64,000 bases of DNA from Granulicella arctica (GTDB taxonomy: Bacteria > Acidobacteriota > Terriglobia > Terriglobales > Acidobacteriaceae): NCBI RefSeq assembly GCF_013410065.1, contig NZ_JACCCW010000001.1, forward strand, positions 1,917,187-1,981,186. Direction: 5' to 3'. Below, piece after piece: positions 1 through 13,419 of this stretch; positions within the stretch are counted from its first letter, which is position 1; every line of letters begins with the position of its first letter. The notes below the pieces were generated by a model. The model ran no database searches. It saw only the letters and a list, made by a program, of their open reading frames with translations, and was not told where the DNA came from. The translations under genes were made by a program, and so were the position numbers.

Positions 1-777
1 CGGCAGCTCGGCTGTGGCGACACCATTCTCGTCGATTGAGACGAGCCCGGAGGTGTTTGCGGTATAGGTCAAATGTCCGGCCTGGCAGCTGATGTTCTGG
101 AGCGTCCCGGTCGTGGTTCCGGTTGTGGCGTCATAGGTGCCCGTTCCCGCAAATACACGGGCTACGAGTTGTCCGGTACTTCCCTGAGAGATGCAGCTAT
201 TGCCGGAGTAGGCGGGTGCGGTGATCGTGTTAGCCGCTGCCAGGGGGCAGCAGTTCGTCGTCGGATCTGTTGTGCAATTCGCCGTTGGTGTTCCCAGCAA
301 CACGCTGGTCACTACAGGATGCGTATACACGGGGATCGGATTACTTGTGACTCCATTCGCCTCCGCCGTCAGATAAGTCATCGAGTTACTCGCAGGCGGG
401 TTCGTCGCGGTGCAGACCGTATAGTCCGGAATGACGTTCAGGTTCCGGTTCCATGTGCCGGCGCATAGAGCTCCCGTCGACGGATTCACGTCGACGATGG
501 CCTTGTTTTGCGAGCCGTAGGTGTAGGCCTTGACGGTTACCACCGTGGCTTTGCAGTCCGTTGCAGTCGGCGTGGAGAGCTGGCCGATCTGCCCGTAGTT
601 AAGCGATATGCCGTAGATCACCGGCTGCATCACAATGCTGTTTAGCTGACCCACCACAACACCAGAGTCTCCACCGTTGCAGTACACAACCGCGGTCTTT
701 TTCCCGCAACCCGAGACCGACATACCGAATGGAACGGAAACCAGCAATAGAACGAATAACGTAACGAACCGACGCAT
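1..777 (-). CDS. Putative secreted lipoprotein with Ig-like (BIG2-like) repeats, partial
   Basis: The frame is open from ATG at 777 down to the window edge, so the C-terminus is missing; 259 codons are visible. The first 24 residues form a lipoprotein signal: MRRF, a hydrophobic stretch, then a lipobox-like SVSGC with the acceptor Cys at residue 24. The mature part is rich in Thr, Ser, Asn, Gly and paired Cys. It carries repeating segments such as SIDENGVATAELP, typical of bacterial Ig-like surface proteins. The role is probably at the cell surface or in the periplasm; no enzymatic motif is seen. A hairpin separates it from the upstream S9 peptidase gene on the same strand. The BIG2-like label is inferred from sequence style only. 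Confidence 0.7.
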   Translation of the reverse strand, partial: MRRFVTLFVLLLVSVPFGMSVSGCGKKTAVVYCNGGDSGVVVGQLNSIVMQPVIYGISLNYGQIGQLSTPTATDCKATVVTVKAYTYGSQNKAIVDVNPSTGALCAGTWNRNLNVIPDYTVCTATNPPASNSMTYLTAEANGVTSNPIPVYTHPVVTSVLLGTPTANCTTDPTTNCCPLAAANTITAPAYSGNSCISQGSTGQLVARVFAGTGTYDATTGTTTGTLQNISCQAGHLTYTANTSGLVSIDENGVATAELP

Positions 778-895
778 TAAACCTCCCCGCCCAACCTGAA
801 CCCCAATCGGACGGTCCCACTCCAGACGCTAAATATCTAATGCTCAGTGTAGAAGCTGCTCCAGCGGGAAGCAAATGAGCCCTTTCCGAGCCTGG

Positions 896-933
896 CGCGG
901 AGGGAAGTGTGCATGCCTACTTTTCCCTCCGCG
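896..933. terminator. Hairpin between S9 peptidase and lipoprotein genes
   Basis: Perfect 11-bp arms CGCGGAGGGAA (896-906) and TTCCCTCCGCG (923-933) enclose a 16-nt loop, 17 bases beyond the peptidase stop codon. There is no clear T-run, so this could be a terminator or an mRNA 3'-end stabiliser. Confidence 0.5.
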
Positions 934-949
934 TACGACGCACCTGTGG

Positions 950-3046
950 CTACTTTGCGGGCATCTCGGTGGCGAACCACTCCAGAGCCCGTTCCAGAAC
1001 ATCCAGACGATGAGCCGGATCGCGGAAGCCATGCCCTTCATTGGGGTACACCACAAGTTGCGTTTTTACTCCTTCCGCACGCAGTGCATGCCAGAACTCG
1101 TAGCTCTGCGGTGCCGGGCATTCGCCGTCGCGATCGCCTACAACCACCAGCGTCGGCGTCTTCACACTTTTGATGAAGTTGATTGCAGAGCTCTTCGCGT
1201 AGATGGCCGGATCGTCGTAGACGCTCTTCCCGAAGAAGGGAATCATCCATTGATCGATCGAGTTCTCGCCGTAGTAGCTCTGCCAGTCGCTGATGCCGGC
1301 GCCCGCCACTGCCGCCTTGAACCGCGTTGTCTGGGTGACGCCAAACATCGTCATGAAGCCGCCATAGCTCCAACCAGTGATGCCTTCACGGTCTTTGTCG
1401 ATAGGAAGACGCTTCTCGAGCGTGTCCATTCCGGCGAGAATGTCACGCATATCGCCGTAGCCGAAGTCCTTGACGTTGGCCTGGGTAAACTTCTCGCCCT
1501 GTCCATAACTGCCGCGCGGATTGGGCATGAAGGCGAAGTAGCCCAGCGCGGAGAACGGCGCTCCGCCATAGCCCGCTCCAGGCCAGCGTGGTTGTGCCGC
1601 GCTTGAAGGGCCCCCATGCACGAAGACCACGAGAGGGTATTTTTTATTCGGATCGTAATTGGCTGGATAGAGCAGCCAGCCCTGTATCTTGAATCCCTCG
1701 TTGGTCCAAGTGATGTCTTCAGTCTTGCCCCACGAAGGCTTTATCCCGTCATTCAGGTGAGAGATCTGCTTGAGATTGTCGAGCGCTCCTGCCCATACCT
1801 CGGGCATCCGCTCGAAAGAGCTGCGAATGAAAGCCACACTCCGCGAATCCGAGGATGTAGAGATACTCATTGCCATCATCCCGGTGCCAATCGACTCCGG
1901 ATAGGTCGCGCCAACGCCCGGAAGATCCTCGCCGGTTTCGAGGTCGAGCACCGCAATCCGGCTGCTTCCGCCGAGATGCTCCGAGATGCCGATCTTTGTC
2001 CCATCGACCCAGTGGATGTACGCCGGTGTGGACGTCCTGCCCGGCGTTACGTCCCTCGGCTCTCCTCCGACAGAAGGCATCACGTAAACATCTCCGCCAG
2101 TCGAGCCCTGATCGCTCATCAGGCCGCCGATGAAGGCGATTTGCGATCCATCCGGCGACCAGCGCGGCACGGCAATCTGAAGCTCGTGGAGCGAGCCTGC
2201 GATCGTCTTCGTATTGAGAATCGACTTTGGCTCTGCTGCCTTAAGGATGGAAGCCGAGAGCGGTTCTGTGTAAAGCTGTGCGATCCACCAGGTGTTCTCG
2301 CCCGGAGGTGGGGCCGCCACAAACGCAATCTTCGTCGAATCCGGCGCCCAATCAAACTCGTACACGTGCAAATTGGCGGGGGTGGCCTGCACGAAATGAC
2401 CGCTCGTGACATCGATCGCTGCTACACGTTGAATCTCAACGCCGTCCTCGCCAATGACTCCTGCCGGTGGTTTCATCGCATCGAGCGCGCCTGCTGTACG
2501 GGTTGCGTTTTCGACGAAAAGAAAGGCGATGGCCTTGCCGTCGGGGGACCAGGCCGGATCATCGAGAGAGCCAGTCACATGAGTGAGCTGTCTGATCTCT
2601 CCCGTCGCCTTTGACCAGAGGAGGATCTGTTGCTGGCCAGCGGGGCTAGATTTGCCAGTGCAGGTGGACAGGAAGGCCAGGGTGTTGCCGTCGGGGGACC
2701 ATGTGGAGGCGGTGCTGCTGCAACTCGCCTCGGGCCCCTTTAGATTCGTGCCGATGAGTTTGTCTTTGGCGGGGTCTGGGGCGTTGACGTTGGACAGGTG
2801 GATGACGACACCGTCTTTGGAGCGGGCCGACCAGGCTACAGTGGTGCCGTCAGGCGAGATAGCTGGCTCGATAGGGCTGTGGACCTTGCTCATCGCTTCG
2901 AGAAGAGTAGCTACGCGGGGGTCCTTTGGGGTGCTTGAAGCCGTGGTCTGCGCGCCCAATGTTGCCGTGGAGGAGAGCAAGAAGAGCAGGGCGAAGGCAG
3001 ACAGAGAGGCAGGCAATAGCTGCTGGCGAAGCATTGGAAAAGTCAT
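950..3046 (-). CDS. Secreted S9 family peptidase (prolyl oligopeptidase / dipeptidyl aminopeptidase type)
   Basis: 698 aa. An N-terminal signal peptide (hydrophobic core about residues 13-30, ending TLGAQ) predicts export. Residues about 40-420 form a WD40-like/TolB-type beta-propeller with recurring SPDG blades (WSPDGNTLAF, WSPDGKAIAF, WSPDGSQIAF). The C-terminal alpha/beta-hydrolase domain has the S9 signature GWSYGGF with nucleophile Ser560, likely acid Asp640 in GDRDGECP and His672 in NEGHGF. Expected role: cleavage of short proline-containing peptides in the periplasm. The length is normal for the family. The exact P1 specificity cannot be read from the sequence. Confidence 0.93.
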   Translation of the reverse strand: MTFPMLRQQLLPASLSAFALLFLLSSTATLGAQTTASSTPKDPRVATLLEAMSKVHSPIEPAISPDGTTVAWSARSKDGVVIHLSNVNAPDPAKDKLIGTNLKGPEASCSSTASTWSPDGNTLAFLSTCTGKSSPAGQQQILLWSKATGEIRQLTHVTGSLDDPAWSPDGKAIAFLFVENATRTAGALDAMKPPAGVIGEDGVEIQRVAAIDVTSGHFVQATPANLHVYEFDWAPDSTKIAFVAAPPPGENTWWIAQLYTEPLSASILKAAEPKSILNTKTIAGSLHELQIAVPRWSPDGSQIAFIGGLMSDQGSTGGDVYVMPSVGGEPRDVTPGRTSTPAYIHWVDGTKIGISEHLGGSSRIAVLDLETGEDLPGVGATYPESIGTGMMAMSISTSSDSRSVAFIRSSFERMPEVWAGALDNLKQISHLNDGIKPSWGKTEDITWTNEGFKIQGWLLYPANYDPNKKYPLVVFVHGGPSSAAQPRWPGAGYGGAPFSALGYFAFMPNPRGSYGQGEKFTQANVKDFGYGDMRDILAGMDTLEKRLPIDKDREGITGWSYGGFMTMFGVTQTTRFKAAVAGAGISDWQSYYGENSIDQWMIPFFGKSVYDDPAIYAKSSAINFIKSVKTPTLVVVGDRDGECPAPQSYEFWHALRAEGVKTQLVVYPNEGHGFRDPAHRLDVLERALEWFATEMPAK

Positions 3047-3135
3047 GCCGAAAGCCTAGCATGCGAGATTGTCCTGATGATTGCTGCGTCGAGGGTGCAT
3101 TTGGAAGTATTTTTTTGTTAGAAATACTTAAAAAG

Positions 3136-3164
3136 TTGACGCACATAGGCGGAATTGCTATTGT
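3136..3164 (+). promoter_or_regulatory. Candidate sigma-70 promoter of the str-S10-spc-alpha superoperon
   Basis: A -35 box TTGACG (3136-3141) and a -10 box TATTGT (3159-3164) are separated by 17 bp. It points toward rpsL, about 430 nt upstream of the start codon. A closer second promoter cannot be excluded. Confidence 0.5.
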
Positions 3165-3496
3165 TAGAAGGTTCCGCGAGTATCCGGAATGCGTCGTAGA
3201 GTCAATCAGCGGCGTTCAGGGCGGAGAAATGCCCAGCCAAGTACATGGTTCGCCAGCTTGCGCTACACTGGATACAAGAGATTTCACCGCAGTGCTTCCA
3301 AGTAATCGGCAAGCTGTAGTCTGCGGCCCATCGCAATCGTGCCTGTGACACCCTCCACCCTGGATGGGCTATACGGGCCGGGACAGCGAAACGGAGCCGG
3401 CTCTTCCTGGCAGGTAAAGGAAAACGCTCGGTCACCGTCGACTGTTTTCGTCTGGTTTATGCAGTAGCAGACGCGAAGCAGGATATTTCTTCGCCC

Positions 3497-3522
3497 GAGA
3501 CGCTTCAGCGTTCTCACTTTTT
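3497..3522 (+). terminator. Terminator-like hairpin in the rpsL leader (possible attenuator)
   Basis: GAGACGCT (3497-3504) pairs with AGCGTTCTC (3507-3515) with one bulged T. It is followed by ACTTTTTG with five consecutive T. It lies between the candidate promoter and rpsL, where an intrinsic terminator would act as an attenuator. Confidence 0.4.
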
Positions 3523-3600
3523 GCGTGTACGTCACGTAAAAGCGAAGGGCTCCTTCTGCGCGCCTGACAAGTTTTGAGTGCATCACGTCAAGGAGCTTCA

Positions 3601-3984
3601 GTGCCTACGTTTCATCAGCTCGTCAAGCAGGGCCGCACGCCCACTCGTTATAAGACCGCCAGTCCTGCGCTTCAGGGTTCGCCCCAGCGCCGTGGCGTTT
3701 GCACCCGCGTCTACACTCAGACCCCTAAGAAGCCGAACTCGGCGCTCCGTAAGGTTGCCCGTGTTCGTCTAACCAATGGGATCGAAGTGACGACCTATAT
3801 CCCGGGCATCGGCCACAATCTCCAGGAGCATTCGATTGTGCTGATCCGTGGGGGCCGTGTTAAGGATCTCCCGGGTGTCCGCTATCACGTTGTGCGTGGA
3901 ACGCTCGACTCGGTTGGTGTTGCCAATCGTAAGCAGAGCCGCTCCAAGTATGGCGCAAAGCGTCCGAAGGCTCAGGCTAAGTAG
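3601..3984 (+). CDS. rpsL: 30S ribosomal protein S12
   Basis: 127 aa, near the usual 124. The GTG start at 3601 gives the canonical [18 protein letters not shown] (3590-3595) lies 5 nt upstream, so the in-frame upstream extension is not used. The decoding-centre loop [11 protein letters not shown] is intact with Lys43 and Lys44, the wild-type (streptomycin-sensitive) residues. S12 monitors codon-anticodon pairing in the A site. It is the first gene of the str operon; rpsG follows after 80 nt. Confidence 0.98.
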   Translation: MPTFHQLVKQGRTPTRYKTASPALQGSPQRRGVCTRVYTQTPKKPNSALRKVARVRLTNGIEVTTYIPGIGHNLQEHSIVLIRGGRVKDLPGVRYHVVRGTLDSVGVANRKQSRSKYGAKRPKAQAK

Positions 3985-4064
3985 TTCCCCGCGGTTCGCC
4001 GCACAAATTCAGGTTCAGGGCTTGAGAGTTTGACGGCCCTGAAGGAAGACGAGAAGAGAAAGCA

Positions 4065-4535
4065 ATGCCCAGAAAAGGCTATATCGCGAAGCGTGAAGTT
4101 GCACCAGATCCGGTGTACAACTCGACCTTGGTCACAAAGTTTGTCAACTCGATGATGTGGGGTGGCAAAAAGTCGACCGCTCAGGGTATTTTCTATACCT
4201 CCATGACCAATCTCGAGCAGAAGGGTGGCGACGAAGCCCTCAAGCTGTTCAAGAAGGCGATCGAGAACTGCAAGCCGCTTCTTGAGGTTAAGAGCCGCCG
4301 CGTTGGTGGCGCGAACTACCAGGTGCCGATCGAAGTCCTTCCTGAGCGTCGCACATCGCTCGCTATTCGCTGGCTTGTGACCTATGGCCGCGCCCGTGGC
4401 GAAAAGGGCATGGTGGAGAAGTTGACCGCCGAGCTGCTTGACGCTGCCAATGGCCGCGGAGCTGCAATGAAGAAAAAAGAAGATGTTCACCGCATGGCTG
4501 AGGCTAATAAGGCTTTTGCGCATTATCGGTGGTAA
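4065..4535 (+). CDS. rpsG: 30S ribosomal protein S7
   Basis: 156 aa, the standard length. It begins [16 protein letters not shown] and includes the core [15 protein letters not shown] and the C-terminal [15 protein letters not shown] of S7. S7 nucleates assembly of the 16S 3' domain and contacts the E-site tRNA. In enteric bacteria S7 autoregulates the str operon; no equivalent site was identified here. It is second in the rpsL-rpsG-fusA-tuf order, 84 nt before fusA. Confidence 0.98.
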   Translation: MPRKGYIAKREVAPDPVYNSTLVTKFVNSMMWGGKKSTAQGIFYTSMTNLEQKGGDEALKLFKKAIENCKPLLEVKSRRVGGANYQVPIEVLPERRTSLAIRWLVTYGRARGEKGMVEKLTAELLDAANGRGAAMKKKEDVHRMAEANKAFAHYRW

Positions 4536-4619
4536 AGAAAAGGCTTTTCAGTAAAGCCTTCTGGCTTTTGTCTTAACGCTTCTATACCGCGAGCAGGGCT
4601 CGCAGATGAGAGATATACC

Positions 4620-6713
<2,094 letters not shown>

Positions 6714-6765
6714 AAGTTTAGCTGTACAGCGCTTTTAGAACTTCAGAAATACGGAGACGAGCATC

Positions 6766-7953
<1,188 letters not shown>

Positions 7954-8041
7954 ACGAAAATCGAGGGCTGCCGGCACGTGCAGATGTTCATGGCCGGCTG
8001 CCACTCCAAACGATCTTTGAGTAGGACGAAAGAGAGTAACA

Positions 8042-8359
8042 ATGGCTGGACAGAGAATCAGAATTCGGTTAAAGGCGTATGACTACCGCGTACTTGACAC
8101 CTCCACGGGCGAGATCGTCGAGACGGCCAAGCGTACCGGAGCTCAGGTTGCGGGTCCCATTCCGCTGCCGACGATGAAGAACAAGTACTGCGTTCTTCGC
8201 TCGCCCCATGTAGACAAGAAATCGCGCGAGGCCTTCGAAATTCGTACGCACAAGCGCCTCATCGATATCCTCGAGCCTACTCAACAGACGGTAGATGCGC
8301 TCATGAAGCTCGATCTCCCCGCTGGCGTTGACGTAGAGATCAAGACGGTTCAGAAGTAA
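8042..8359 (+). CDS. rpsJ: 30S ribosomal protein S10
   Basis: 105 aa, the usual length. It contains [13 protein letters not shown], the central GPIPLPT and the C-terminal [12 protein letters not shown] of S10. S10 is part of the 30S head; in other bacteria it also acts as NusE in antitermination with NusB. It is the first gene of the S10 section, 88 nt after tuf, with no terminator visible between them. Confidence 0.98.
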   Translation: MAGQRIRIRLKAYDYRVLDTSTGEIVETAKRTGAQVAGPIPLPTMKNKYCVLRSPHVDKKSREAFEIRTHKRLIDILEPTQQTVDALMKLDLPAGVDVEIKTVQK

Positions 8360-8450
8360 GAATTGTTTAGAGAAAAGCTTTTAGATCTTTAGATGTTCAA
8401 CCCGGCAGTGCTGAACATTTAGTTCAGCATGATGAGGAAAGGAAAACACG

Positions 8451-9191
8451 ATGTCAGTAGTAGGCATTCTCGGTAAAAAAATCGGCATGACCCAGTTGTT
8501 CGACGACCGCGGCGATGTTCATCCGGTCACCGTGCTCAAGGCGGGTCCTTGCGTCATTACACAGCTTAAGACCCTGGCTCGCGATGGCTATGAGGCCGCC
8601 CAGATCGGTTACGTCGATTTCATTAAGGCGTCTAAGGTCAACAAGGCGATGACTGGCCACTTTGCTAAGGCAAGTGCTCCGCCTGTTCGCCTCATCAAGG
8701 AAGTTGCTCTTGAGGCTGTCAAGACGTCTGATGGCGAAGAGACGATCACTGCCAAGGCTGGGGATCGTATTCTGGTTGACATCTTCAACGACGAGAAGTT
8801 CGTCGATGTCATCGGCACCTCCAAGGGCCGCGGATTTGCTGGCGTTATTCGTCGCCACGGTTTCGGCGGCGGTCCCAAGTCGCATGGCCACATGTTCCAG
8901 GTGCAGGGCTCGATTGGTGCATCGTCGTTCCCTTCGCGTGTATTTCCTGGTCAGCGCATGCCGGGACACATGGGGCACGCACAGATCACGGTCCGCAACC
9001 TCCGCATCATGGGGGTTGACCTTGAGGACAATCTTCTGTTGGTTGAAGGCGCGGTTCCTGGTCCGCGTGATGGGTATGTACTGATCTCAAAGGCGAAGGC
9101 TCCACCGCGTGAGCGTCGTGGATTTGCCGGTGCCGCTACGAAGGATGCGTTGAAGGCCTCGAAGAAGGCAGCACCTTCCAAGAAGAAGTAA
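8451..9191 (+). CDS. rplC: 50S ribosomal protein L3 with basic C-terminal tail
   Basis: 246 aa, versus about 206-220 in most bacteria. It starts MSVVGILGKKIGMTQLFDD. The loop reaching the peptidyl-transferase centre is present (GGGPKSHGHMFQVQGSIG, PGQRMPGHMG). The extra length is a C-terminal Lys/Ala/Pro-rich tail from about residue 215, ending KKAAPSKKK. L3 is an early assembly protein of the 50S subunit. Similar basic tails occur on L22, L29 and L17 in this operon. Confidence 0.97.
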   Translation: MSVVGILGKKIGMTQLFDDRGDVHPVTVLKAGPCVITQLKTLARDGYEAAQIGYVDFIKASKVNKAMTGHFAKASAPPVRLIKEVALEAVKTSDGEETITAKAGDRILVDIFNDEKFVDVIGTSKGRGFAGVIRRHGFGGGPKSHGHMFQVQGSIGASSFPSRVFPGQRMPGHMGHAQITVRNLRIMGVDLEDNLLLVEGAVPGPRDGYVLISKAKAPPRERRGFAGAATKDALKASKKAAPSKKK

Positions 9192-9281
9192 GGGTTAGGC
9201 AAGTAGATGCTTTTTGCCTGAAGGTTTTTATACAAAGTTAGGGCTTGCCGCATCGATGGCAGGCATGAAGAGAGAAGAACG

Positions 9282-9953
9282 ATGGCAAACATCAATGTAG
9301 TGAATCTCGGTGGAGCGAAGGTAGGCGAGTTCGAGCTTATCGACGAGCTGTTCTCCGCCGAGGTCAACGATGCACTCCTCTGGGAGTCGGTCAAGCACTA
9401 TCGCGCTGCTCTGCGCCAGGGAACTGCTGCTACCAAAACCCGCAAGAATGTCTCGGGCGCTGGCAAGAAGCTCTGGAAGCAGAAGGGAACCGGTCGCGCT
9501 CGCGTCGGCTCCATCCGCACCCCGCTCTGGCGTGGTGGCGGTACGGTCCACGGACCTCAGCCGCGCAGCTACGAGTACGCCTTCCCGCAGAAGAAGCTCA
9601 TGGGCGCACTGCGCTCGGCTCTCGCAGCGAAGATTGCCGACGGTAAGTTCACCGTGGTGGATTCGCTCGTCGCCTCTGAGGCGAAGACAAAGCTCTACCG
9701 CGCAGCAATCACCAAGCTGGATGCCGGCAAGACGACTCTTCTGGTGGAATCGAGCCGTAAGCTGGACGAGAAGCTGTACCTCGGTTCGCGCAACCTGCAG
9801 GGTGTTGAGCTCGTGCTCAGCTCTGAGGTTCATCCTTACGACCTGCTCCGTTACGAGCACGCCATCTTCTCTGTAGACGCTCTCGAAGCGCTGCAGGAGA
9901 CCCTCAAGAAGTCCCTCTCCAAGCGCAAGCACGCCGAGAAGGAGGTTGCATAA
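9282..9953 (+). CDS. rplD: 50S ribosomal protein L4
   Basis: 223 aa. It carries the extended internal loop with KTRKNVSGAGKKLWKQKGTG and GGGTVHGPQPRSYEY, which lines the peptide exit tunnel. In E. coli L4 also represses its own S10 operon; no S10-leader-like structure was recognised here. Its TAA stop overlaps the rplW ATG by one base (TAATG), indicating translational coupling. Confidence 0.97.
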   Translation: MANINVVNLGGAKVGEFELIDELFSAEVNDALLWESVKHYRAALRQGTAATKTRKNVSGAGKKLWKQKGTGRARVGSIRTPLWRGGGTVHGPQPRSYEYAFPQKKLMGALRSALAAKIADGKFTVVDSLVASEAKTKLYRAAITKLDAGKTTLLVESSRKLDEKLYLGSRNLQGVELVLSSEVHPYDLLRYEHAIFSVDALEALQETLKKSLSKRKHAEKEVA

Positions 9954-10246
9954 TGCCAACTCTTTATACTGTTATCCGTCGCCCTCTGATCACCGAAAAG
10001 GGCATGACCGTCAAGGAAACTCAGAATACCCTCGTCTTCGAGGTTGCTCTGAAGGCTACCAAGACTGAGGTCAAGCAGGCCGTTGAAACTCTCTTCAAGA
10101 TCAAGGTTGAGGGAGTCCGTACAGCAACTGTCGAAGGCAAGGAGCGCCGACGTGGTAAGTTCTCCGGCTACCGCCCCGATTGGAAGAAGGCTTACGTTCG
10201 CCTCAAAGAGGGCGAGAAGATGCCTGAGTACCTGAACAGCCTCTAA
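9953..10246 (+). CDS. rplW: 50S ribosomal protein L23
   Basis: 97 aa, the normal size. It begins MPTLYTVIRRPLITEKG and has the conserved GKERRRGKFSGYRPDWKKAY. L23 surrounds the exit tunnel and is the docking site for trigger factor and SRP. It is translationally coupled to rplD by a one-base overlap; rplB follows after 78 nt. Confidence 0.97.
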   Translation: MPTLYTVIRRPLITEKGMTVKETQNTLVFEVALKATKTEVKQAVETLFKIKVEGVRTATVEGKERRRGKFSGYRPDWKKAYVRLKEGEKMPEYLNSL

Positions 10247-10324
10247 TTACACGAAGCAGCGCACAAGATCGATAGAACCGAGGCGTGTTGAGAAATCAGC
10301 CCGCCGCAGTCAAGGAACAAGACG

Positions 10325-11149
10325 ATGCCGATTAAATCATTTCGACCGATTACCCCGAGCCTCCGCTTCGCGACCAAGCTGGTCAACAGCGACCTGACGA
10401 CGGACAAGCCCCATAAGCCTCTCCTCGGCGTCAAGCCCCGCACCGGTGGACGCAACAACGCCGGTGGCATGACCATGCGCCATCACGGCGGCGGTCACAA
10501 GCAGAAGCTTCGCCTCGTCGACTTCAAGCGTGATAAGTTCGGTATCCCGGGCACTGTGGCAACGGTAGAGTACGACCCGAACCGTAGCTCGCGCATCGCG
10601 TTGATCAACTACGCGGATGGTGAGAAGCGCTACATTATCCAGCCCATCGGGCTCAAGGTCGGTCAGTCGATCATGAGCGGCCCTGAGGCGGACATCCTGG
10701 TCGGCAATGCTCTGCCGCTCAAGAACATTCCTATTGGAACGATCGTACATAACATCGAGCTGCGTCCCGGTAAGGGCGCGCAGATGGCGCGTTCTGCGGG
10801 CGCACAGGTCAACCTGATCGCAAAGGAAGGCGACTACGCTCTTCTCAAGCTGCCTTCGGGCGAGACCCGCAAGGTCCTCGTCGAGTGCATGGCCACGATC
10901 GGCCAGGTCGGTAACACGGACCACGAGAACGTCACCATCGGCAAGGCTGGACGCAACCGCTGGAAGGGAATTCGTCCCTCCAACCGCGGTGTTTCGATGA
11001 ACCCTGTCGACCACCCGCACGGTGGTGGTGAAGGTAAGACCTCGGGCGGTCGTCACCCTGTTACTCCCTGGGGTCAGCCGACTCGTGGATACAAGACCCG
11101 TAACAACAAGCGGACCGATGTCTTTATCGTCAGCCGCCGCAGCAAGTAA
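10325..11149 (+). CDS. rplB: 50S ribosomal protein L2
   Basis: 274 aa, the standard length. It includes [20 protein letters not shown], the RNA-binding core and the highly conserved [13 protein letters not shown] loop near the peptidyl-transferase centre. L2 is needed for 50S/30S association and peptide-bond formation. It lies between rplW and rpsS as in the canonical S10 operon. Confidence 0.98.
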   Translation: MPIKSFRPITPSLRFATKLVNSDLTTDKPHKPLLGVKPRTGGRNNAGGMTMRHHGGGHKQKLRLVDFKRDKFGIPGTVATVEYDPNRSSRIALINYADGEKRYIIQPIGLKVGQSIMSGPEADILVGNALPLKNIPIGTIVHNIELRPGKGAQMARSAGAQVNLIAKEGDYALLKLPSGETRKVLVECMATIGQVGNTDHENVTIGKAGRNRWKGIRPSNRGVSMNPVDHPHGGGEGKTSGGRHPVTPWGQPTRGYKTRNNKRTDVFIVSRRSK

Positions 11150-11230
11150 ACGGCATTTAGCAAGACCAAGTCTCGCAGCTTAGAGATTCGTCCTATCCAG
11201 CACGCAGTAAAGAAATACGGAGTTTTCACC

Positions 11231-11518
11231 ATGGCACGTTCCGCAAAAAAGGGTCCCTTCATCGACGACCACCTCATGAAGAAGATCGACGTCATGAACC
11301 AGGCAAACGACAAGAAGGTCCTCCGCACCTGGTCGCGTCGTTCCACTATTCACCCGGACTTCGTCGGCCACACCATCGCTGTCCACAACGGCCGCAAGTT
11401 CATTCCGGTCTATGTGACGGAGAACATGGTTGGCCACAAGCTTGGTGAGTTCTCCGCGACTCGCACCTTCAAGGGCCATTCTGCACGGGCCTCCGAAAGC
11501 GCCGCGAAGGGCAAGTAA
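11231..11518 (+). CDS. rpsS: 30S ribosomal protein S19
   Basis: 95 aa, with [15 protein letters not shown], the central [22 protein letters not shown] (shown in two parts in the protein) and the C-terminal [16 protein letters not shown]19 binds the 16S 3' domain with S13 in the 30S head. It is in standard order between rplB and rplV. Confidence 0.98.
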   Translation: MARSAKKGPFIDDHLMKKIDVMNQANDKKVLRTWSRRSTIHPDFVGHTIAVHNGRKFIPVYVTENMVGHKLGEFSATRTFKGHSARASESAAKGK

Positions 11519-11590
11519 GCGTTCTGCTCTTCATGCACCATTGCACGACACGCCTGCATGGCGTACCAGAAGTTTCGAAGGAAGTAGCTC

Positions 11591-12106
11591 ATGTCGAAGA
11601 TTGCCGTAGAAAAAGTTCGAGAGTTCCGCGCGGAAGCTAAATTTCAGCGCACCAGTCCGCAGAAGGCGAAGCTTGTCCTTGACATGATCAAGGGTCTTCG
11701 CGTTGAGCAAGCGATCAACACCGTCCACTTCAGCACCAAGAAGATGGCGCCTGTGATCGAGAAGGTTCTGCGCTCCGCCATCCAGAATGCCAACTACGTC
11801 TCGCAGGAGCAGGGCTTGGATGTCGATGTAGACAACCTGTATGTCCGCACCGCGATCGCCAACGAGGGCCCGCGCATGAAGCGGATCCGGCCTGCCCCGA
11901 TGGGACGTGCCTTCCGCTACCAGCGTCGGCTCGCCCACATTATCGTTACGGTAGCTGAGAAGAAGTCGGCGGAATCGGTCAGCGCATCAGCAGCGGAAGC
12001 TCCGGCGGCCCCGGTTGCGAAGAAGGCTGCTAAGAAGACCGCAGCCAAGTCCGCAGCAAAGAAGCCTGCCGCGAAAAAAGCTGCAACCAAGAAGGCTGCA
12101 AAGTAA
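11591..12106 (+). CDS. rplV: 50S ribosomal protein L22 with long Lys/Ala C-terminal extension
   Basis: 171 aa, versus about 110-115 in E. coli. Residues about 1-118 are a normal L22 with the tunnel beta-hairpin (GPRMKRIRPAPMGRAFRY). The remaining roughly 50 residues are a low-complexity tail with a Ser/Glu/Ala linker, then repeated AAKK/AKKP units, resembling histone-H1-like basic tails. L22 lines the exit tunnel; the tail probably lies on the ribosome surface and binds rRNA. The tail is in frame with no sign of a frameshift. Confidence 0.95.
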   Translation: MSKIAVEKVREFRAEAKFQRTSPQKAKLVLDMIKGLRVEQAINTVHFSTKKMAPVIEKVLRSAIQNANYVSQEQGLDVDVDNLYVRTAIANEGPRMKRIRPAPMGRAFRYQRRLAHIIVTVAEKKSAESVSASAAEAPAAPVAKKAAKKTAAKSAAKKPAAKKAATKKAAK

Positions 12107-12184
12107 GCAGTTTCTTGTAAACTTAAAGTTTTGCAAGATTGCCCTGCCGGCTCAACCGGCGAGTGGCAGGAGTAAAGGGAAGCT

Positions 12185-12862
<678 letters not shown>

Positions 12863-12949
12863 GTGTTCAAGCAGGTAAGTGCGTCAGCCTTGCCTGCTGT
12901 AGTTCAACCGCGACGGGGTTTCAGCCCCTGAGGGTAAGAGGGTTTTTCT

Positions 12950-13384
12950 ATGTTGATGCCAAAGAAGGTCAAGTATCGCAAGCAGCAACGCGGTCGCATG
13001 TGCGGCAAGGCGTGGCGTGGCTCCGATCTCTCGTTCGGCGACTTCGGCCTCAAGGTCGTTGAGTGCGGCTACATTACGGACCGCCAGATCGAAGCCAGCC
13101 GTATCGCCATGACGCGCTTCATTAAGCGTGGTGGTAAGGTATGGCTCCGCATTTTCCCGGACAAGCCGATCACGAAGAAGCCTGCTGAAACCCGTATGGG
13201 TAAAGGTAAGGGAGCTCCGGACCACTGGGTTGCTGTCGTCCGCCCGGGCAAGATCTTGTTCGAGATGGAAGGCGTCACCCCCGAGCTTGCTCGTGAGGCC
13301 ATGCGTCTTGCAGCACACAAGCTCCCTCTCAAGACCAGCTTTGTTATGCGTCACGATGCGAAGGTTGCTGTCGCGGCGAAGTAA
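12950..13384 (+). CDS. rplP: 50S ribosomal protein L16
   Basis: 144 aa. The start [17 protein letters not shown] is used because the MLMPK N-terminus is common in L16. It includes the conserved [20 protein letters not shown] loop that reaches the A-site tRNA elbow. L16 is a late assembly protein required for tRNA positioning. It is followed by rpmC after 35 nt. Confidence 0.97.
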   Translation: MLMPKKVKYRKQQRGRMCGKAWRGSDLSFGDFGLKVVECGYITDRQIEASRIAMTRFIKRGGKVWLRIFPDKPITKKPAETRMGKGKGAPDHWVAVVRPGKILFEMEGVTPELAREAMRLAAHKLPLKTSFVMRHDAKVAVAAK

Positions 13385-13419
13385 GATTCAGCCTAGTTTT
13401 AGTAGCAAGGAAGAAAACC

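Larger units (their letters stand above)
3047..3600. other. Intergenic region: S9 peptidase upstream region and rpsL leader
   Basis: No protein-coding gene is supported here. It holds a strong plus-strand promoter candidate (3136-3164), a terminator-like hairpin (3497-3522) and the rpsL ribosome-binding site. The predicted rpsL leader is therefore over 400 nt long. Confidence 0.6.
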
